A stretch of 64,000 nt of DNA from Arion vulgaris (lineage: Eukaryota; Mollusca; Gastropoda; Stylommatophora; Arionidae): NCBI GenBank assembly GCA_020796225.1, contig CM036760.1, forward strand, positions 1,822,001 through 1,886,000, in the 5' to 3' direction. Below the pieces are notes generated by a model. The model was not told the DNA's origin and ran no database searches. It saw only the letters and a list, made by a program, of their open reading frames with translations. Below are positions 1-12,344 of the stretch, piece after piece. Both the position numbers and the translations under genes were made by a program. Within the stretch, counting starts at the first letter, position 1, and the number at the start of each line of letters is the position of its first letter.

Positions 1-3000
1 AGCAATGCTGCTTCGATTCAATAATATTACCAACATGCAGTATACATCAAAGAGCAATGCTGCTTCGATTCAATAATATTACCAACATGCAGTATACATC
101 AAAGAGCAATGCTGCTTCGATTCAATAATATAACCAACATGCAGTATACATCAAAGAGCAATGCTGCTTCGATTCAATAATATTACCAACATGCAGTATA
201 CATCAAAGAGCAATGCTGCTTCGATTCAATAATATTACAAACATGCAGTATACATCAAAGAGCAATGCTGCTTCGATTCAATAATATTACCAACATGCAG
301 TATACATCAAAGAGCAATGCTGCTTCGATTCAATAATATTACCAACATGCAGTATACATCAAAGAGCAATGCTGCTTCGATTCAATAATATTACCAACAT
401 GCAGTATACATCAAAGAGCAATGCTGCTTCGATTCAATAATATTACCAACATGCAGTATACATCAAAGAGCAATGCTGCTTCGATTCAATAATATTACAA
501 CATGTATACATCAAAGAGCAATGCTGCTTCGATTCAATAATATTACCAACATGCAGTATACATCAAAGAGCAATGCTGCTTCGATTCAATAATATTACCA
601 ACAGGCAGTATACATCAAAGAGCAATGCTGCTTCGATTCAATAATATAACCAACATGCAGTATACATCAAAGAGCAATGCTGCTTCGATTCAATAATATT
701 ACCAACAGACGATATACATCAAGAGCAATGCTGCTTCGATTCAATAATATTACCAACAGACAGTATACATCAAAGAGCAATGCTGCTTCGATTCAATAAT
801 ATTACCAACAGGCAGTATACATCAAAGAGCAATGCTGCTTCGATTCAATAATATTACCAACATGCAGTATACATCAAAGAGCAATGCTGCTTCGATTCAA
901 TAATATTACCAACATGCAGTATACATCAAAGAGCAATGCTGCTTCGATTCAATAATATTACCAACATGCAGTATACATCAAAGACAATGCTGCTTGATTC
1001 AATAATATTACAACAGGCAGTATACATCAAAGAGCAATGCTGTTCGATTCAATAATTTACCAACAGACAGTATACATCAAAAGAGCAATGCTGCTTCGAT
1101 TCAATAATATTACCAACAGGCAGTATACATCAAAGAGCAATGCTGCTTCGATTCAATAATATTACAACAGGCAGTATACATCAAGAGCAATACTGCTTGA
1201 TTCAATAATATTACCAACATGCGTATACATCAAAGAGCAATGCTGCTTCGATTCAATAATATTACCAACAGGCAGTATACATCAAAGAGCAATGCTGCTT
1301 CGATTCAATAATATTACCAACAGACAGTATACATCAAAGAGCAATGCTGCTTCGATTCAATAATATTACAAACATGCAGTATACATCAAGAAGCAATGCT
1401 GCTTGATTCAATAATATTACAACATGCAGTATACATCAAAGAGCAATGCTGCTTCGATTCAATAATATTACAAACATGCAGTATACATCAAAGAGCAATG
1501 CTGCTTCGATTCAATAATATTACCAACATGCAGTATACATCAAAGAGCAATGCTGCTTCGATTCAATAATATTACCAACATGCAGTATACATCAAAGAGC
1601 AATGCTGCTTCGATTCAATAATATTACCAACAGGCAGTATACATCAAAGAGCAATGCTGCTTCGATTCAATAATATTACCAACAGGCAGTATACATCAAA
1701 GAGCAATGCTGCTTCGATTCAATAATATTACCAACATGCAGTATACATCAAAGAGCAATGCTGCTTCGATTCAATAATATTACCAACATGCAGTATACAT
1801 CAAAGAGCAATGCTGCTTCGATTCAATAATATTACCAACATGCAGTATACATCAAAGAGCAATGCTGCTTCGATTCAATAATATTACCAACATGCAGTAT
1901 ACATCAAAGAGCAATGCTGCTTCGATTCAATAATATTACCAACAGGCAGTATACATCAAAGAGCAATGCTGCTTCGATTCAATAATATTACCAACAAGCA
2001 GTATACATCAAAGAGCAATGCTGCTTCGATTCAATAATATTACCAACAGGCAGTATACATCAAAGAGCAATGCTGCTTCGATTCAATAATATTACCAACA
2101 TGCAGTATACATCAAAGAGCAATGCTGCTTCGATTCAATAATATTACCAACATGCAGTATACATCAAAGAGCAATGCTGCTTCGATTCAATAATATTACC
2201 AACATGCAGTATACATCAAAGAGCAATGCTGCTTCGATTCAATAATATTACCAACATGCAGTATACATCAAAGAGCAATGCTGCTTCGATTCAATAATAT
2301 TACCAACATGCAGTATACATCAAAGAGCAATGCTGCTTCGATTCAATAATATTACCAACAGGCAGTATACATCAAAGAGCAATGCTGCTTCGATTCAATA
2401 ATATTACCAACAGGCAGTATACATCAAAGAGCAATGCTGCTTCGATTCAATAATATTACCAACAGACAGTATACATCAAAGAGCAATGCTGCTTCGATTC
2501 AATAATATTACCAACATGCAGTATACATCAAAGAGCAATGCTGCTTCGATTCAATAATATTACCAACATGCAGTATACATCAAAGAGCAATGCTGCTTCG
2601 ATTCAATAATATTACCAACATGCAGTATACATCAAAGAGCAATGCTGCTTCGATTCAATAATATTACCAACATGCAGTATACATCAAAGAGCAATGCTGC
2701 TTCGATTCAATAATATTACCAACAGGCAGTATACATCAAAGAGCAATGCTGCTTCGATTCAATAATATTACCAACAGGCAGTATACATCAAAGAGCAATG
2801 CTGCTTCGATTCAATAATATTACCAACATGCAGTATACATCAAAGAGCAATGCTGCTTCGATTCAATAATATTACCAACATGCAGTATACATCAAAGAGC
2901 AATGCTGCTTCGATTCAATAATATTACCAACATGCAGTATACATCAAAGAGCAATGCTGCTTCGATTCAATAATATTACCAACATGCAGTATACATCAAA

Positions 3001-3011
3001 GAGCAATGCTG
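1..3011. repeat. 52-bp minisatellite array, about 58 copies, open at left edge
   Basis: A 52-bp unit beginning agcaatgctgcttcgattca repeats head to tail from base 1 to about 3011, where the last copy breaks into unrelated sequence after gagcaatgct. Copies differ mainly at one spot (atgcag, aggcag or agacag before tatacatc). Copies near 960-1420 carry small deletions, while the rest are almost identical, which suggests recent homogenisation. There are no open frames of note. If the ETS gene continues to the left, this array lies in the intron upstream of the ETS exon. Confidence 0.97.
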
Positions 3012-3215
3012 TACACTAGGGATAGAATGGATACAAAGCAAAAGGCCGGCCACGCAAAAGGTGGAGCACACATAAAAGCCCATGCTAGAAAACTCTTCTT
3101 AACCTGAAGCTGAGACGGCAAACCAGGACTGGAGAAGAGAAAGAAAGACAATATGCATAGAGAGGCTAGCTCCAGGTGTCTCCTTTTCGACCTGACGTTG
3201 AAAGGCAAACATGAT
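3012..3215 (+). pseudogene. Possible non-LTR retrotransposon C-terminal fragment
   Basis: Plus-strand translation near 3026-3090 reads GYKAKGRPRKRW followed by STHIKAHARKL. GRPRKRW is a basic motif commonly found near the C-terminus of RTE- and Jockey-like reverse transcriptase proteins, and the same motif occurs in the LINE tail at about 16540-16600. Stops follow soon after, so this is at most a short relic wedged between the 52-bp array and the GATA microsatellite. An accidental match to a lysine/arginine-rich stretch cannot be excluded. Confidence 0.3.
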
Positions 3216-3220
3216 TATAG

Positions 3221-3235
3221 GATAGATAGATAGAT

Positions 3236-3308
<73 letters not shown>

Positions 3309-3405
3309 AAGACAGATAGATAGATATAGATAGATAGACAGACATATATAGACAGAGATAGATAGATAGACAGATAGATAGATAGATAGAAAGATAGATA
3401 GATAT

Positions 3406-3458
<53 letters not shown>
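3221..3458. repeat. GATA tetranucleotide microsatellite
   Basis: Nearly pure (GATA)n with scattered GACA, AAGA and TATA interruptions over about 240 bp. It ends 78 bp before the start of the conserved ETS coding sequence, so it is intronic to that gene. The minus-strand open frame it creates (YLSI repeats) is a by-product of the repeat. Confidence 0.97.
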
Positions 3459-3465
3459 CCATTAA

Positions 3466-4130
<665 letters not shown>

Positions 4131-4606
4131 GATAAATATTTTGTTTCAATCTTAGTGCAGCTGTCTTGTGATGACATTTCAAATATTCACATTGTAGCGG
4201 TGATAAATATTTTGTTTCAATCTTAGTGCAGCTGTCTTGTGATGACATTTCAAATATTCACATTGTAACGTTGATAAATATTTTGTTTCAATCTTAGTGC
4301 AGCTGTCTTGTGATGACATTTCAAATATTCACATTGTAGCGGTGATAAATATTTTGTTTCAATCTTAGTGCAGCTGTCTTGTGATGACATTTCAAATATT
4401 CACATTGTAACGTTGATAAATATTTTGTTTCAATCTTAGTGCAGCTGTCTTGTGATGACATTTCAAATATTCACATTGTAACGTTGATAAATATTTTGTT
4501 TCAATCTTAACGCAGCTATCGTGTGATGACATTTCAAATATTCACATTGTAACGTTGATAAATATTTTGTTTCAATCTTGGTGGATCTGTCATGTGATGA
4601 CGTTTC
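4131..4606. repeat. 71-bp minisatellite, about 6.7 copies, in the ETS intron
   Basis: Units start at 4131, 4202, 4273, 4344, 4415, 4486 and 4557 with gataaatattttgtttcaat and end with attcacattgtaacgtt or the variant attgtagcggt. The shared end module shows that the 37-bp and 71-bp arrays are parts of one compound locus. The array stops inside a seventh copy, at about 4606, where an unrelated LINE relic begins. Confidence 0.95.
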
Positions 4607-4965
4607 ATTTGTGTAATAATAATAACCGTCCATTGCAATTGATGATGAAAATAGTCTCAGATGTGTGCTGCTGCACCTCTTTGGTGTGTGCGGAAGTGAC
4701 TTGAGTACAATCCTAGAACACAATCCCCTACGACAGGTGGGGCATACATGATCAAGGTTAGACATGTAGGTGTTGTGTGTTCTGTTTTTTTCCGCGCAGC
4801 TCGTTTTCTCTGTGCCTCAACAGCACGACAATTCTCAACTATGCAAGCACCTCTTGTGTTGTTACAGCGCCACATTTGGCGATCTTGCGCCAAGGATTCC
4901 CAGCACGTGGTGTCTATATTGAAGCATTTCAGAGACACTTAAAATATAGAGCTCTATAAAGCGTT
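4607..4965 (-). pseudogene. L-F: non-LTR retrotransposon 3' end with C2H2-like finger
   Basis: On the minus strand two frames together give the C-terminal pattern of Jockey/CR1-like reverse transcriptases of molluscs: LAQDRQMWR, then CRAVEAQRKRAARKK, then CPTCRRGLCSRI and, after a one-base shift, LYSSHFRTHQRG. The CxxC...SHxxTH arrangement is the usual terminal zinc finger, and the following DGYYYYT-type tail fits a 3' end. The frameshift shows that it is dead. It lies in the last ETS intron, antisense to the gene. Family assignment rests on motif resemblance only. Confidence 0.6.
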
Positions 4966-5030
4966 TTTTTTCTGTCCACTAGCAGAACGTCTGCCCTCTT
5001 CAAGGTCACCATACATGTTTTTGGATGCGT

Positions 5031-5361
5031 TTATCATTAGCAATGTGACCTGACTTATCATTAGCAACGTGACCTGACTTATCATTAGCAACGTGACCTG
5101 ACTTATCATTAGCAACGTGACCTGACTTATCATTAGCAACGTGACCTGACTTATCATTAGCAACGTGACCTGCCTTATCATTAGCAACGTGACCTGACTT
5201 ATCATTAGCAACGGGCCTGACTTATCTTGCAACGACCTGACTTATCATTAGCAACGTGACCTGACTTATCATTAGCAACGTGACCTGACTTATCATTAGC
5301 AACGTGACCTGACTTATCATTAGCAACGTGACCTGACTTATCATTAGCAACGTGACCTGAT
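5031..5361. repeat. 24-bp minisatellite, about 14 copies
   Basis: The unit acttatcattagcaacgtga+cctg repeats head to tail with one damaged region (5210-5235). It is intronic to the ETS gene. The minus-strand frame rich in LLMISQVT is a repeat by-product, because 24 is divisible by three. Confidence 0.96.
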
Positions 5362-5378
5362 CATCTTACTTGGGCCTT

Positions 5379-5820
5379 CTGTAACAGAGTGTTGACGCTT
5401 TGGAGCTTTGTTCTAATGAGAACTTCGGTAATCGAAATTTTGTCCTGCCAGTTTATTTTTAGTAGACAGCGAGTATTATTTTCCAGAGATCTCTGCTATC
5501 AGTGTAGGTGAGATCAAGTACGTAGTCCTATCGGAGAAGGATGATAAAACTAGGTCCCGCGTTCAATATAAGCACGTTAGAGAACACTTGGCAGTTCAAA
5601 ATCGAGAAGAGCAGGCCGGAAAGCCCATGCCCGGGAAAAATTCATTAGAAAAGATTCAAATTAAAATTCCTACAAAAATATCTTCACCATCTTCAAAATC
5701 ACATTGGGGACCCTCATCAGTGCTACGGAGTTCATGCACTGCCGCTGAGATCTTCATGTGTAAGAAAGAGTTCGGAGTACACATGGTTACTCACTGAAGT
5801 GCAATGATGATGGTTCTACC

Positions 5821-5850
<30 letters not shown>
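5379..5850 (+). mobile_element. S1 tRNA-derived SINE, full-length-like copy with CAAT tail
   Basis: The same sequence family recurs at 42715-43340, 50598-51010, 54245-54475 and 56105-56470. Order on the plus strand: weak tRNA-like head (5379-5450), a body with aggtgagatcaagt and gcacgttagagaacacttgg, a middle with cctacaaaaatatcttcacc, and a 3' end with gtgcaatgatgatggt followed by (CAAT)n at 5825-5850. The 3' end matches the L-H LINE 3' end, the expected partner. The copy is intronic and in sense orientation to the ETS gene. Confidence 0.72.
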
Positions 5851-5854
<4 letters not shown>

Positions 5855-5977
5855 GGTCTATGAAGCAAGGATACTAACTACTACGATATCGCTGTGCAAT
5901 CTAAGTGATACGATTTATTGCTTACTACAGTCTCTCTGCGCTGATTAACTGTACCAAGGAGAGAGAAAAAGAGAGAG

Positions 5978-6030
5978 AGAGTTGTGGAGAAACATGATCG
6001 CCTACGCCGGCATGTATGGCACTTGATTGA
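5978..6030 (+). pseudogene. L-D LINE 3' terminal fragment
   Basis: Translates as VVEKHDRLRRHVWHLID then stop, matching the C-terminus of the L-D elements at 50130 and 53700 (VVERHDRLRRQAW). Only the last 17 codons and the tgattgatt tail remain, which is a strong 5' truncation typical of target-primed insertion. Confidence 0.6.
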
Positions 6031-6084
6031 TTAACAATCTCTCCAATATGTGACGTGCATGGCGTAACCACATAAGAACTTATT

Positions 6085-6595
6085 GGTTATTGGTTATTGG
6101 TTACTAAACTGACGTCATTGCACTCCGGGCAGACCTATAGGTATAGGTGCTCAGTCTCCCCAACAGATATCGAAGAGTATGCATACTGATGGTGCCCGTG
6201 ATCGCTGATTAAACACACCTCTCACTCTGCCTCTCAGGCATCCTGTTCGACTTGAACAACGGGTAACTCCAAACCGCTTAAATCGCTTGATCGATTCAAC
6301 ATCGATTTTAGTGTCCTCATCCAACAGAGAGTCGCGAAGAGACCGAAGAATATCCCCTTATCCATCTTCAACTCCCCAACAATCGATGCTGTTGATGCAA
6401 GCCTGTCCGCTCTCTCATTACCGTAAACACCCGCATGCCCAGGACAGTATATCCACGTAAGCCGCTGGAGGTTAGAAACTTCTATAGACGACATCCACTC
6501 ATACCGAAACCTGCCCTTCTGGATCTTGTGAAGCATCGACTGAGAGTCAGATACAACAACTGCCCCAGTAAATGAATTCCCTATAAGAACTGCTA
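6085..6595 (-). pseudogene. L-H LINE: RNase H C-terminal half and 3' UTR
   Basis: The minus strand encodes the second half of a retrotransposon RNase H: GAVVVSDSQSMLHKIQKG (with the catalytic Asp of SDSQS), WIYCPGHAGVYGNERADRLAS, then VGELKMDKG. After a frameshift, the downstream DNA to about 6085 is the 3' UTR, with gagcaccta and ggagtgcaatgacgtc, the same 3' motif seen in the L-H copies at 38.0 and 45.1 kb, ending in an (AACCAAT)n-like tail. The RT domain is absent. RNase H in non-LTR elements degrades the RNA strand of the cDNA hybrid. This copy is dead and lies antisense in the ETS intron. Confidence 0.72.
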
Positions 6596-6904
6596 TGATC
6601 TATGTTGAAGATCACAAAAACCCCCAGCAAACAACAATATTTAGCGTTACCAGTAAGTGACTGAGCACCTTCAAGGTTATATTTACTAAACATGAACATT
6701 TACTTTCAATAGATGGGGAACTATAAAATGGAACTTTATGTTCCTAAACTCTTATCGTCTAATCCGTGAAACAAAGGTGTGTTTCTATTTAACAATTTGT
6801 GACCAGGATATCGATTTTGTTTTTAATTACGGCCAACAATCCACATCTATAATAATTGATTTGTGACAGAAACTGAAACAGGGAAACGAACATGAGTGTT
6901 AGGC
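6596..6904. other. Intronic spacer without recognisable features
   Basis: About 300 bp of AT-rich DNA between the RNase H relic and the next minisatellite. I see no splice-bounded exon, RNA gene or repeat in it. Confidence 0.5.
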
Positions 6905-7380
6905 AACAGTTACATCACTGTGTCCTTGAGGGGGCTTTGACATAGGTAGTTAATGGGCTTAGACAGTTGAAAAGTTCTACTGTGTCCTTGAGGAGCTTTG
7001 GACATAGTGTGTAAGGCCAACATAGTTACATCAACTGTGTCCTTGAGGAGCTTTGGACTAGTGTTAGGACATCCTGTGTCCTTGAGGCTTTGAACTATGT
7101 TAGCAAAAGTTACATCACTGTGTCCTTGAGGAGCTTTGGACATAGTGTTAGCAACAGTTACATCACTGTGTCCTTGAGGAGCTTTGAACATAGTGTTAGC
7201 AACAGTTACATCACTGTGTCCTTGAGGAGCTTTGAACATAGTGTTAGCAACAGTTACAGCACTGTGTCGTTGAGGAGCTTTGAACATAGTGTTAGCAACA
7301 GTTACATCACTGTGTCCTTGAGGAGCTTTGAACATAGTGTTAGCAACAGTTACATCACTGTGTCCTTGAGGAGATTTGAA
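6905..7380. repeat. 48-bp minisatellite, about 10 copies
   Basis: The unit begins catcactgtgtccttgagga and contains gctttgaacatagtgttagc. Copies 5' of 7100 are diverged and deleted, while those from 7110 onward are almost identical. Open frames exist on both strands only because 48 is divisible by three. Intronic to the ETS gene. Confidence 0.95.
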
Positions 7381-7449
7381 CTAAAAAACGTATGTGGATG
7401 ATAATAATAAGGTGTAGTTTTATTAAAGGGGTTTTAAAGCCAAAGAATG

Positions 7450-7630
7450 CCCACCTGCCCAGATTGCTCTAACGCGTTGGACGACGGATGAAAAGCCCCC
7501 TGTAAGTGTGGTTTAATTTCGCGGGTTGGCAGAAAAGCGACATGTTCTCCAGATTTACGGTGTCCATTGCACCAAGCCGAAGGGTTACGATTTGAAAGCT
7601 CAAATGATTCTGAATCGAAAAAAAGCCAAA
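7450..7630 (+). mobile_element. S2 tRNA-derived SINE with poly(A) tail, copy 1
   Basis: Head contains ctaacgcgttggacgacgg (A-box-like) and gtggtttaatttcgcggg (B-box-like). The body agatttacggtgtccattgc...gccgaagggttacgat aligns with the minus strand of 37375-37595, and both copies end in an A-rich tail (gaatcgaaaaaaagcc here). Two copies about 30 kb apart in opposite orientation support a dispersed element. It sits about 300 bp upstream of the last ETS exon. Confidence 0.6.
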
Positions 7631-7933
7631 GGATTGACTTTATTGCACCGGGTTTTATCCCTAATGGCTTGGTCCCTCTCCGCAGAAAGTCCACCTACCG
7701 AGAGTATTGCATGAATTCCGTAGCTTCGGCAACAATCTTTTGTGTCTATGGACAAAAATACACCAGTGAACAGATTTATTGAGAACAGAAAGGAATAAGA
7801 GAAGAAAGAAAAAGAGAGAGAGAGAGAGAGAGAGAGAGCGGAGAGAGGAAGAAACACGTACTAAATGAGTATAATGAATTTAAACATTTATTTAAAAATA
7901 TTTTGACATTCTTTTCTTGTGTCTTGTCCTCAG

Positions 7934-8188
7934 CTTCTTCACTCGGCAAGCTCTGATTCTGCTTTCAAGTTTCATCAAGATGTTCTGGGATTTCCTGGCT
8001 ATGCTGCTCACAAGTACTTTAGACAACCTAGCCACCCAATGGCCACATCAACTGTTGCTGGTCTCTTCCCTTCACCTGGCTGCTATTGGTCTAGTCATGG
8101 CAACGGTTTTTTGAGCGGTATCGGAAGTCATGTTATGGCCTGCCATCACTCCGGTCATTTGACGCCTATTGGCTACCCGTATTCATAA
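7934..8188 (+). CDS. Terminal coding exon of the ERG/FLI1-type ETS factor
   Basis: A strong acceptor (cttttcttgtgtcttgtcctcag at 7911-7933) opens an 85-codon frame in phase 0, matching the phase-0 donor at 3807. The peptide LLHSASSDSAFKFHQDVLG runs on to GFPGYAAHKYF, then a proline/serine-rich SHPMATSTVAGLFPSPGCYW, and ends GYPYS-stop (taa 8186-8188). This order (short acidic SDxxxKF/KYxxD motif, a GxxxYxAHxK motif, an SSxxFxxxxxYW-like segment and a tyrosine-rich end) parallels the C-terminal tail of ERG, FLI1 and Ets65A, an activation and interaction tail that is conserved weakly. The linkage to the ETS exon is by frame, phase and homology of layout, and no transcript was seen. Two gagaga/SINE features lie just upstream without disturbing the acceptor. 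Confidence 0.85.
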   Translation, partial: LLHSASSDSAFKFHQDVLGFPGYAAHKYFRQPSHPMATSTVAGLFPSPGCYWSSHGNGFLSGIGSHVMACHHSGHLTPIGYPYS

Positions 8189-8945
8189 ACTCTCATATGA
8201 AATCTACATGAGAGAGAAAAACACAAGACTTATGTATCTTGTTCAGATGAGATTATTTGTTTCTACAGCAGCACTAGTTTTAACAATCAACACTTTATAA
8301 ATGTTAACATCATATACTGGGATATAAAAAGACATCTGATAGCTCTGTTGATCTTCGTATGAACCAAAGGTGGTGTGACTTGTTGGTGTAACCATGATCT
8401 GTGAGAAGTAACAGATAAATACACAACATTGTCAGAAAGGCAAATAGAGGGTGTTTATAGAGTCGATGTGTAGTGAAATATACACACATCAGGGTGAAAC
8501 TACGTCATCAGAAATGTGGTTTTCAAAGACGTCTCACAAATTGTAAAGTAGTTTGTTATTAGTCATCTAGATATGTTACTGCTCTTGGCTGGTTTGTATT
8601 CGGTAAATTTGCTGTAGACATGACTTGTGAGCCTGGACATTTCAGCACATATTCAGCAATGATGAAAGTAACAACGGCTTCTTGTTGTGTACTGCTGTAC
8701 ACAGGATTGTGGCACACAGAATATCATGACGTAAATGTCCATCATTCGTGACGTAATTACTCAAATATTTTCAAATATTACTGCACATCGACTTTATAAA
8801 CACATTGTAGAGACAAATAAATATGTTTCAATTGTGTGACTTGTCCAAGTAGACATAATATGTGACAGATACATAGACGACATTATCTAAACTACATAAC
8901 AGATACATTATCACAAGTACAGGGTGACTCACAATAAAGAAATAC
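8189..8945 (+). promoter_or_regulatory. Probable 3' UTR of the ETS gene with polyadenylation signals
   Basis: AT-rich, non-coding DNA follows the stop codon. The first clear AATAAA hexamers are at 8816-8821 and 8933-8938, giving a 3' UTR of about 0.65-0.77 kb. Which is used is unknown. No microRNA site was assessed. Confidence 0.5.
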
Positions 8946-9188
8946 AAAATAGAACTAAAATATTTGTTTCACCAAAATGTTGATGAAATATTTCATCCTA
9001 TTTTTATGTTGAAACAATGATGGGTCAGTTTTGAACTACCAGAGATGAGGAACTATCTATTTTTCTTTCTGTTGCTTTCTTTCTCTGTGTTCTCATAATT
9101 TTAATTACTTACTATGACTAACTATCTTGGCTATATTATTGTACTGGTAGATATGGTCATCTGTCGTTTGTTGTTATCACCAGCTAAC

Positions 9189-9672
9189 GAGAACAGTGTA
9201 TGGAGTATCAAAGTACATTCATCTCTGTACATAGTTCAATAAGAGAACAGTGTAGGAAGTATCAAAGTACATTCATCTCTGTATATAGTTCAATAAGAGA
9301 ACAGTGTATGGAGTATCAAAGTACATTCATCTCTGTACATAGTTCAATAAGAGAACAGTGTATGGAGTATCAAAGTACATTCATCTCTGTACATAGTTCA
9401 ATAAGAGAACAGTGTATGGAGTATCAAAGTACATTTATCTCTGTACATAGTTCAATAAGAGAACAGTGTATGGAGTATCAAAGTACATTCATCTCTGTAC
9501 ATAGTTCAATAAGAGAACAGTGTATGGAGTATCAAAGTACATTCATCTCTGTATATAGTTCAATAAGAGAACAGTGTATGGAGTATCAAAGTACATTCAT
9601 CTCTGTACATATTCCAATAAGAGAACAGTGTAGGAAGTATCAAAGTACATTCTTCTCTGTATATAGTTCAAT
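9189..9672. repeat. 54-bp minisatellite, 9 copies
   Basis: The unit agagaacagtgtatggagta...tacatagttcaata is repeated nine times. Because 54 is a multiple of three, one strand stays open (166 codons, 9200-9700, with REQCMEYQSTFISVHSSI repeating). Without a promoter, splice sites or compositional sign of selection, it is read here as a satellite and not as a protein. Confidence 0.95.
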
Positions 9673-9779
9673 ACGATTGGATAATAAGAATGGTAGTTAG
9701 CAATTAGTGAGATAAATTGATTTTGATTTCTGCGAAAGTTGTTACGCGTGGTCTGGCTAAATACTATCTCTAATCAAGA

Positions 9780-10165
9780 GCAACTTGCACAGTGTCAGCA
9801 AGAGAATATCAACACCATCATATACAAGAGACAATGGAGATAGATCGGATACGTGATACGCATGGAGACTGTCAAGAAACTGCACTGAGATAGATCGGAC
9901 ACGTGATACGCATGGGGACTGTCAAGAAACTGCACTGAGATAGATCGGACACGTGATACGCATGGAGACTGTCAAGAAACTGCACTGAGATGGACACCAG
10001 AGGGTACACGAAAACTTGAACAACTCAAAACGACCTGGAGAAGAACAGTAGAACAATAACTGAAAGAAATACGTTCCAGCTGGAACACAGTAACAGAGGA
10101 CTGCCAATAATAGAGAAGAATCGAATGCATTTGATGCTGCCTTAAGCACCAGGGGCGTCACAGCT
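9780..10165 (+). pseudogene. L-B LINE 3' end with internal 50-bp triplication
   Basis: Aligns with the end of the L-B element at 44500-44830. Shared landmarks are agagaatat, atcggacacgtgatacgcat, gagatggacaccagaggg, acctggagaagaac and the terminal caccaggggcgtcacagct (NARGVTG in the better copy). The segment from tagatcgga to tgcactgaga is present three times, starting at 9841, 9891 and 9941, whereas the other copy has it once. Stops and indels make it non-functional. Confidence 0.72.
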
Positions 10166-11940
10166 AGAGAGATTGCTATCTTTATTTTTGGACCTCTGGA
10201 ATGAATAACTGTAAAATCATAATTATAAAGTTGATTATCTGTTTTTTGTTAGATCAAAAACTTGAGAACACCCAACTCTGGAAATATGAAATTTTGATTT
10301 CTTATTTCTACAGAAATGAGTATGTCAACGCGATTTTATTTTTCTTCGAGCATTCTTTAACGAGTTATGAGTTAAAGTTTGCTAATAAAAGGGAAACTTT
10401 GCATAGCGTGTTTAATCTGCTATTATAGTCGGTCATTGGGCATATGCAGCGGTAATTTGAGAAATAACTTGAGTAATTACACTATTTGCGAACGAGAAAC
10501 ATTCAAATTTCTTTTTTTCTCAAAACATTCGACACTAATTTAGATTGTGCTTTTTAAAAAAATATCTTTTATGTAAATATCAGTTATTAATAATTATTTC
10601 CCTGTAAAATATACACACAAATATATAATTACAACAAATAAAGGAGCCCGTTCTGATACTATAAGCTAAGTTGATGGATACTGTGTTAGACCCGTATTTT
10701 TTCTAGTACTACTGCTGGTGGTAGGTAATGCGACCAACATCAAGTAGGTTAGACTTACTACCCAATGCTTCTATGCTAACCACCTGAGGCTAGGGTGGTC
10801 TGTTAGAAAAAATTCCATATGTAAATATTATGCAAAGCTGTGTAGTCAAGTTAATTTACTACAGGGTGTTCAAGATAAAAATAGGCCACCATTGACAAAT
10901 CCAAATTTGCCATGTACGCATTGGGTTTTGTCCATTTACTATTTTAACCAGTTGTAACTAGCTCATCCTATCGTAATATTTCTTCATGTCTCTCTTCCCG
11001 CACCATAAATGACACATCATCACAAATAGACTCGTTCACTTGATCTACGTCATCATTGAATCGTCTCATTTTCATAAACATATGCCAGATTGATTTCCTT
11101 GACGGGGCTACTTTTATCTTGAACACAATGGTAATGAATATTTCCTCCACGGATATGAAACGTCTTGAAATTATCAAACATTATTATTCTCTCTCTATTA
11201 TTGTTTGGTCTCACAGCGTCAGGTCAAGATGAGCATTCTAAAACTGGTTGTTCGGTGAGTTTCCGTATCTTGCCGTGCCTGACACCAAAAACAAATGTGT
11301 CCTTGACCCGGTAAATCTGCTCTGTTTTCAATATTGCATGAAAGATGTGGCTAAACTGTTTGTCTTAAACAGTAATAATTTAGTTACCGTGTCCTTCCTG
11401 ACAGTGCCACTTCGAGAAGGGGAAGGGCGAGAGTAAGCTCCAAGTGTTTCATCCTACCTAAGAGAACTACTCGCACTTGTTCATTGTGTATAACGTGGTG
11501 TTCAGACATTTAGTTATTTGAAAGATTCCATCTTCTGACAAGATCAAACGTTGAGCATTCCACTTTATTCTTAGTCAAAAGTTCTTTGATGTTTTTTTTT
11601 AGACTAAAACTTTTTAATGTTTATTTTTTGGTTACATTAAAATACAATTTGCCCATACTCGGCAGTGCCGCAAAGAGTAAACCCAGTACGTGTGAGCTTT
11701 GTGTGCTTTATCCTTTCGGAGAAAGCTGCTCGGAGATTGTTTTTGTGTATAAGAGTGTGCATATTGACGTTTATGAAGGTCACCAACTTCTGGCCACACA
11801 CAAGCTTGGGTACTACACTTTGATCTTAGCTATTCAAGTCTGTTTTTGGTAATATAAGAGCGTGCAGACCAGCAAACATAAACAACAAACAATGATCTTC
11901 TTGCGGAGAATCCAGTTTTATTAATGACTAATCTTTCATA
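10166..11940. other. AT-rich intergenic DNA, nothing recognised
   Basis: Short frames (75, 62 and 88 codons) occur, but none shows a family signature, splice context or repeat relationship. Around 10690-10825 there is a weak inverted similarity (attttttcta against its complement) that could be a decayed MITE; it is too poor to call. Confidence 0.4.
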
Positions 11941-11954
11941 TATACTAATATTCA

Positions 11955-11980
11955 TTTCAAGCTTTATATATATATATATC

Positions 11981-12011
<31 letters not shown>

Positions 12012-12150
12012 CTATACATTTATTAATGAAGCTGAGCTTGCATATATACATATGTAGAAATATTAATTCCTAAGCTTGCATATATACAAATATTCATTCC
12101 TAAGCTTGCATATATACATAAAAACAAATCTACATATATTAATACAGCTG
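11955..12150. repeat. TA-rich microsatellite and short imperfect repeats
   Basis: (TA)n from about 11968 to 12008 is followed by two or three imperfect copies of ctaagcttgcatatatac. Low complexity. Confidence 0.85.
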
Positions 12151-12344
12151 AGCTTATTTAATATTTAACTGCGGGCCCTTGTGTGTACATGATGGCGTCT
12201 GTAGCTACTGCATTATATTCTATTATCTACAGCTAGATAAAATTGTGTGTCTCTTGAAAGAATGTTATAAAAATAGTGTGAAATTGCCAAAGTTTGTGCA
12301 CTGTACCATTCTCCCGTTAGGTTTGTATGGATTATCAATATAAT

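Noticed and set aside
2996..3208. 70-codon minus-strand frame with hydrophobic stretch
   Set aside because: It starts in the 52-bp array and lies antisense to a LINE-like GRPRKRW fragment; no support as a gene.
9200..9700. 166-codon frame with 18-residue repeats
   Set aside because: The 54-bp period keeps a frame open by chance. It has no signal peptide, promoter or exon structure, and flanking DNA shows no coding character.
8919..10895. Two mariner-like starts, tacagggtgactcaca at 8919 and acagggtgttcaagat near 10860
   Set aside because: No inverted partner, TA duplication or transposase remnant could be paired with either.
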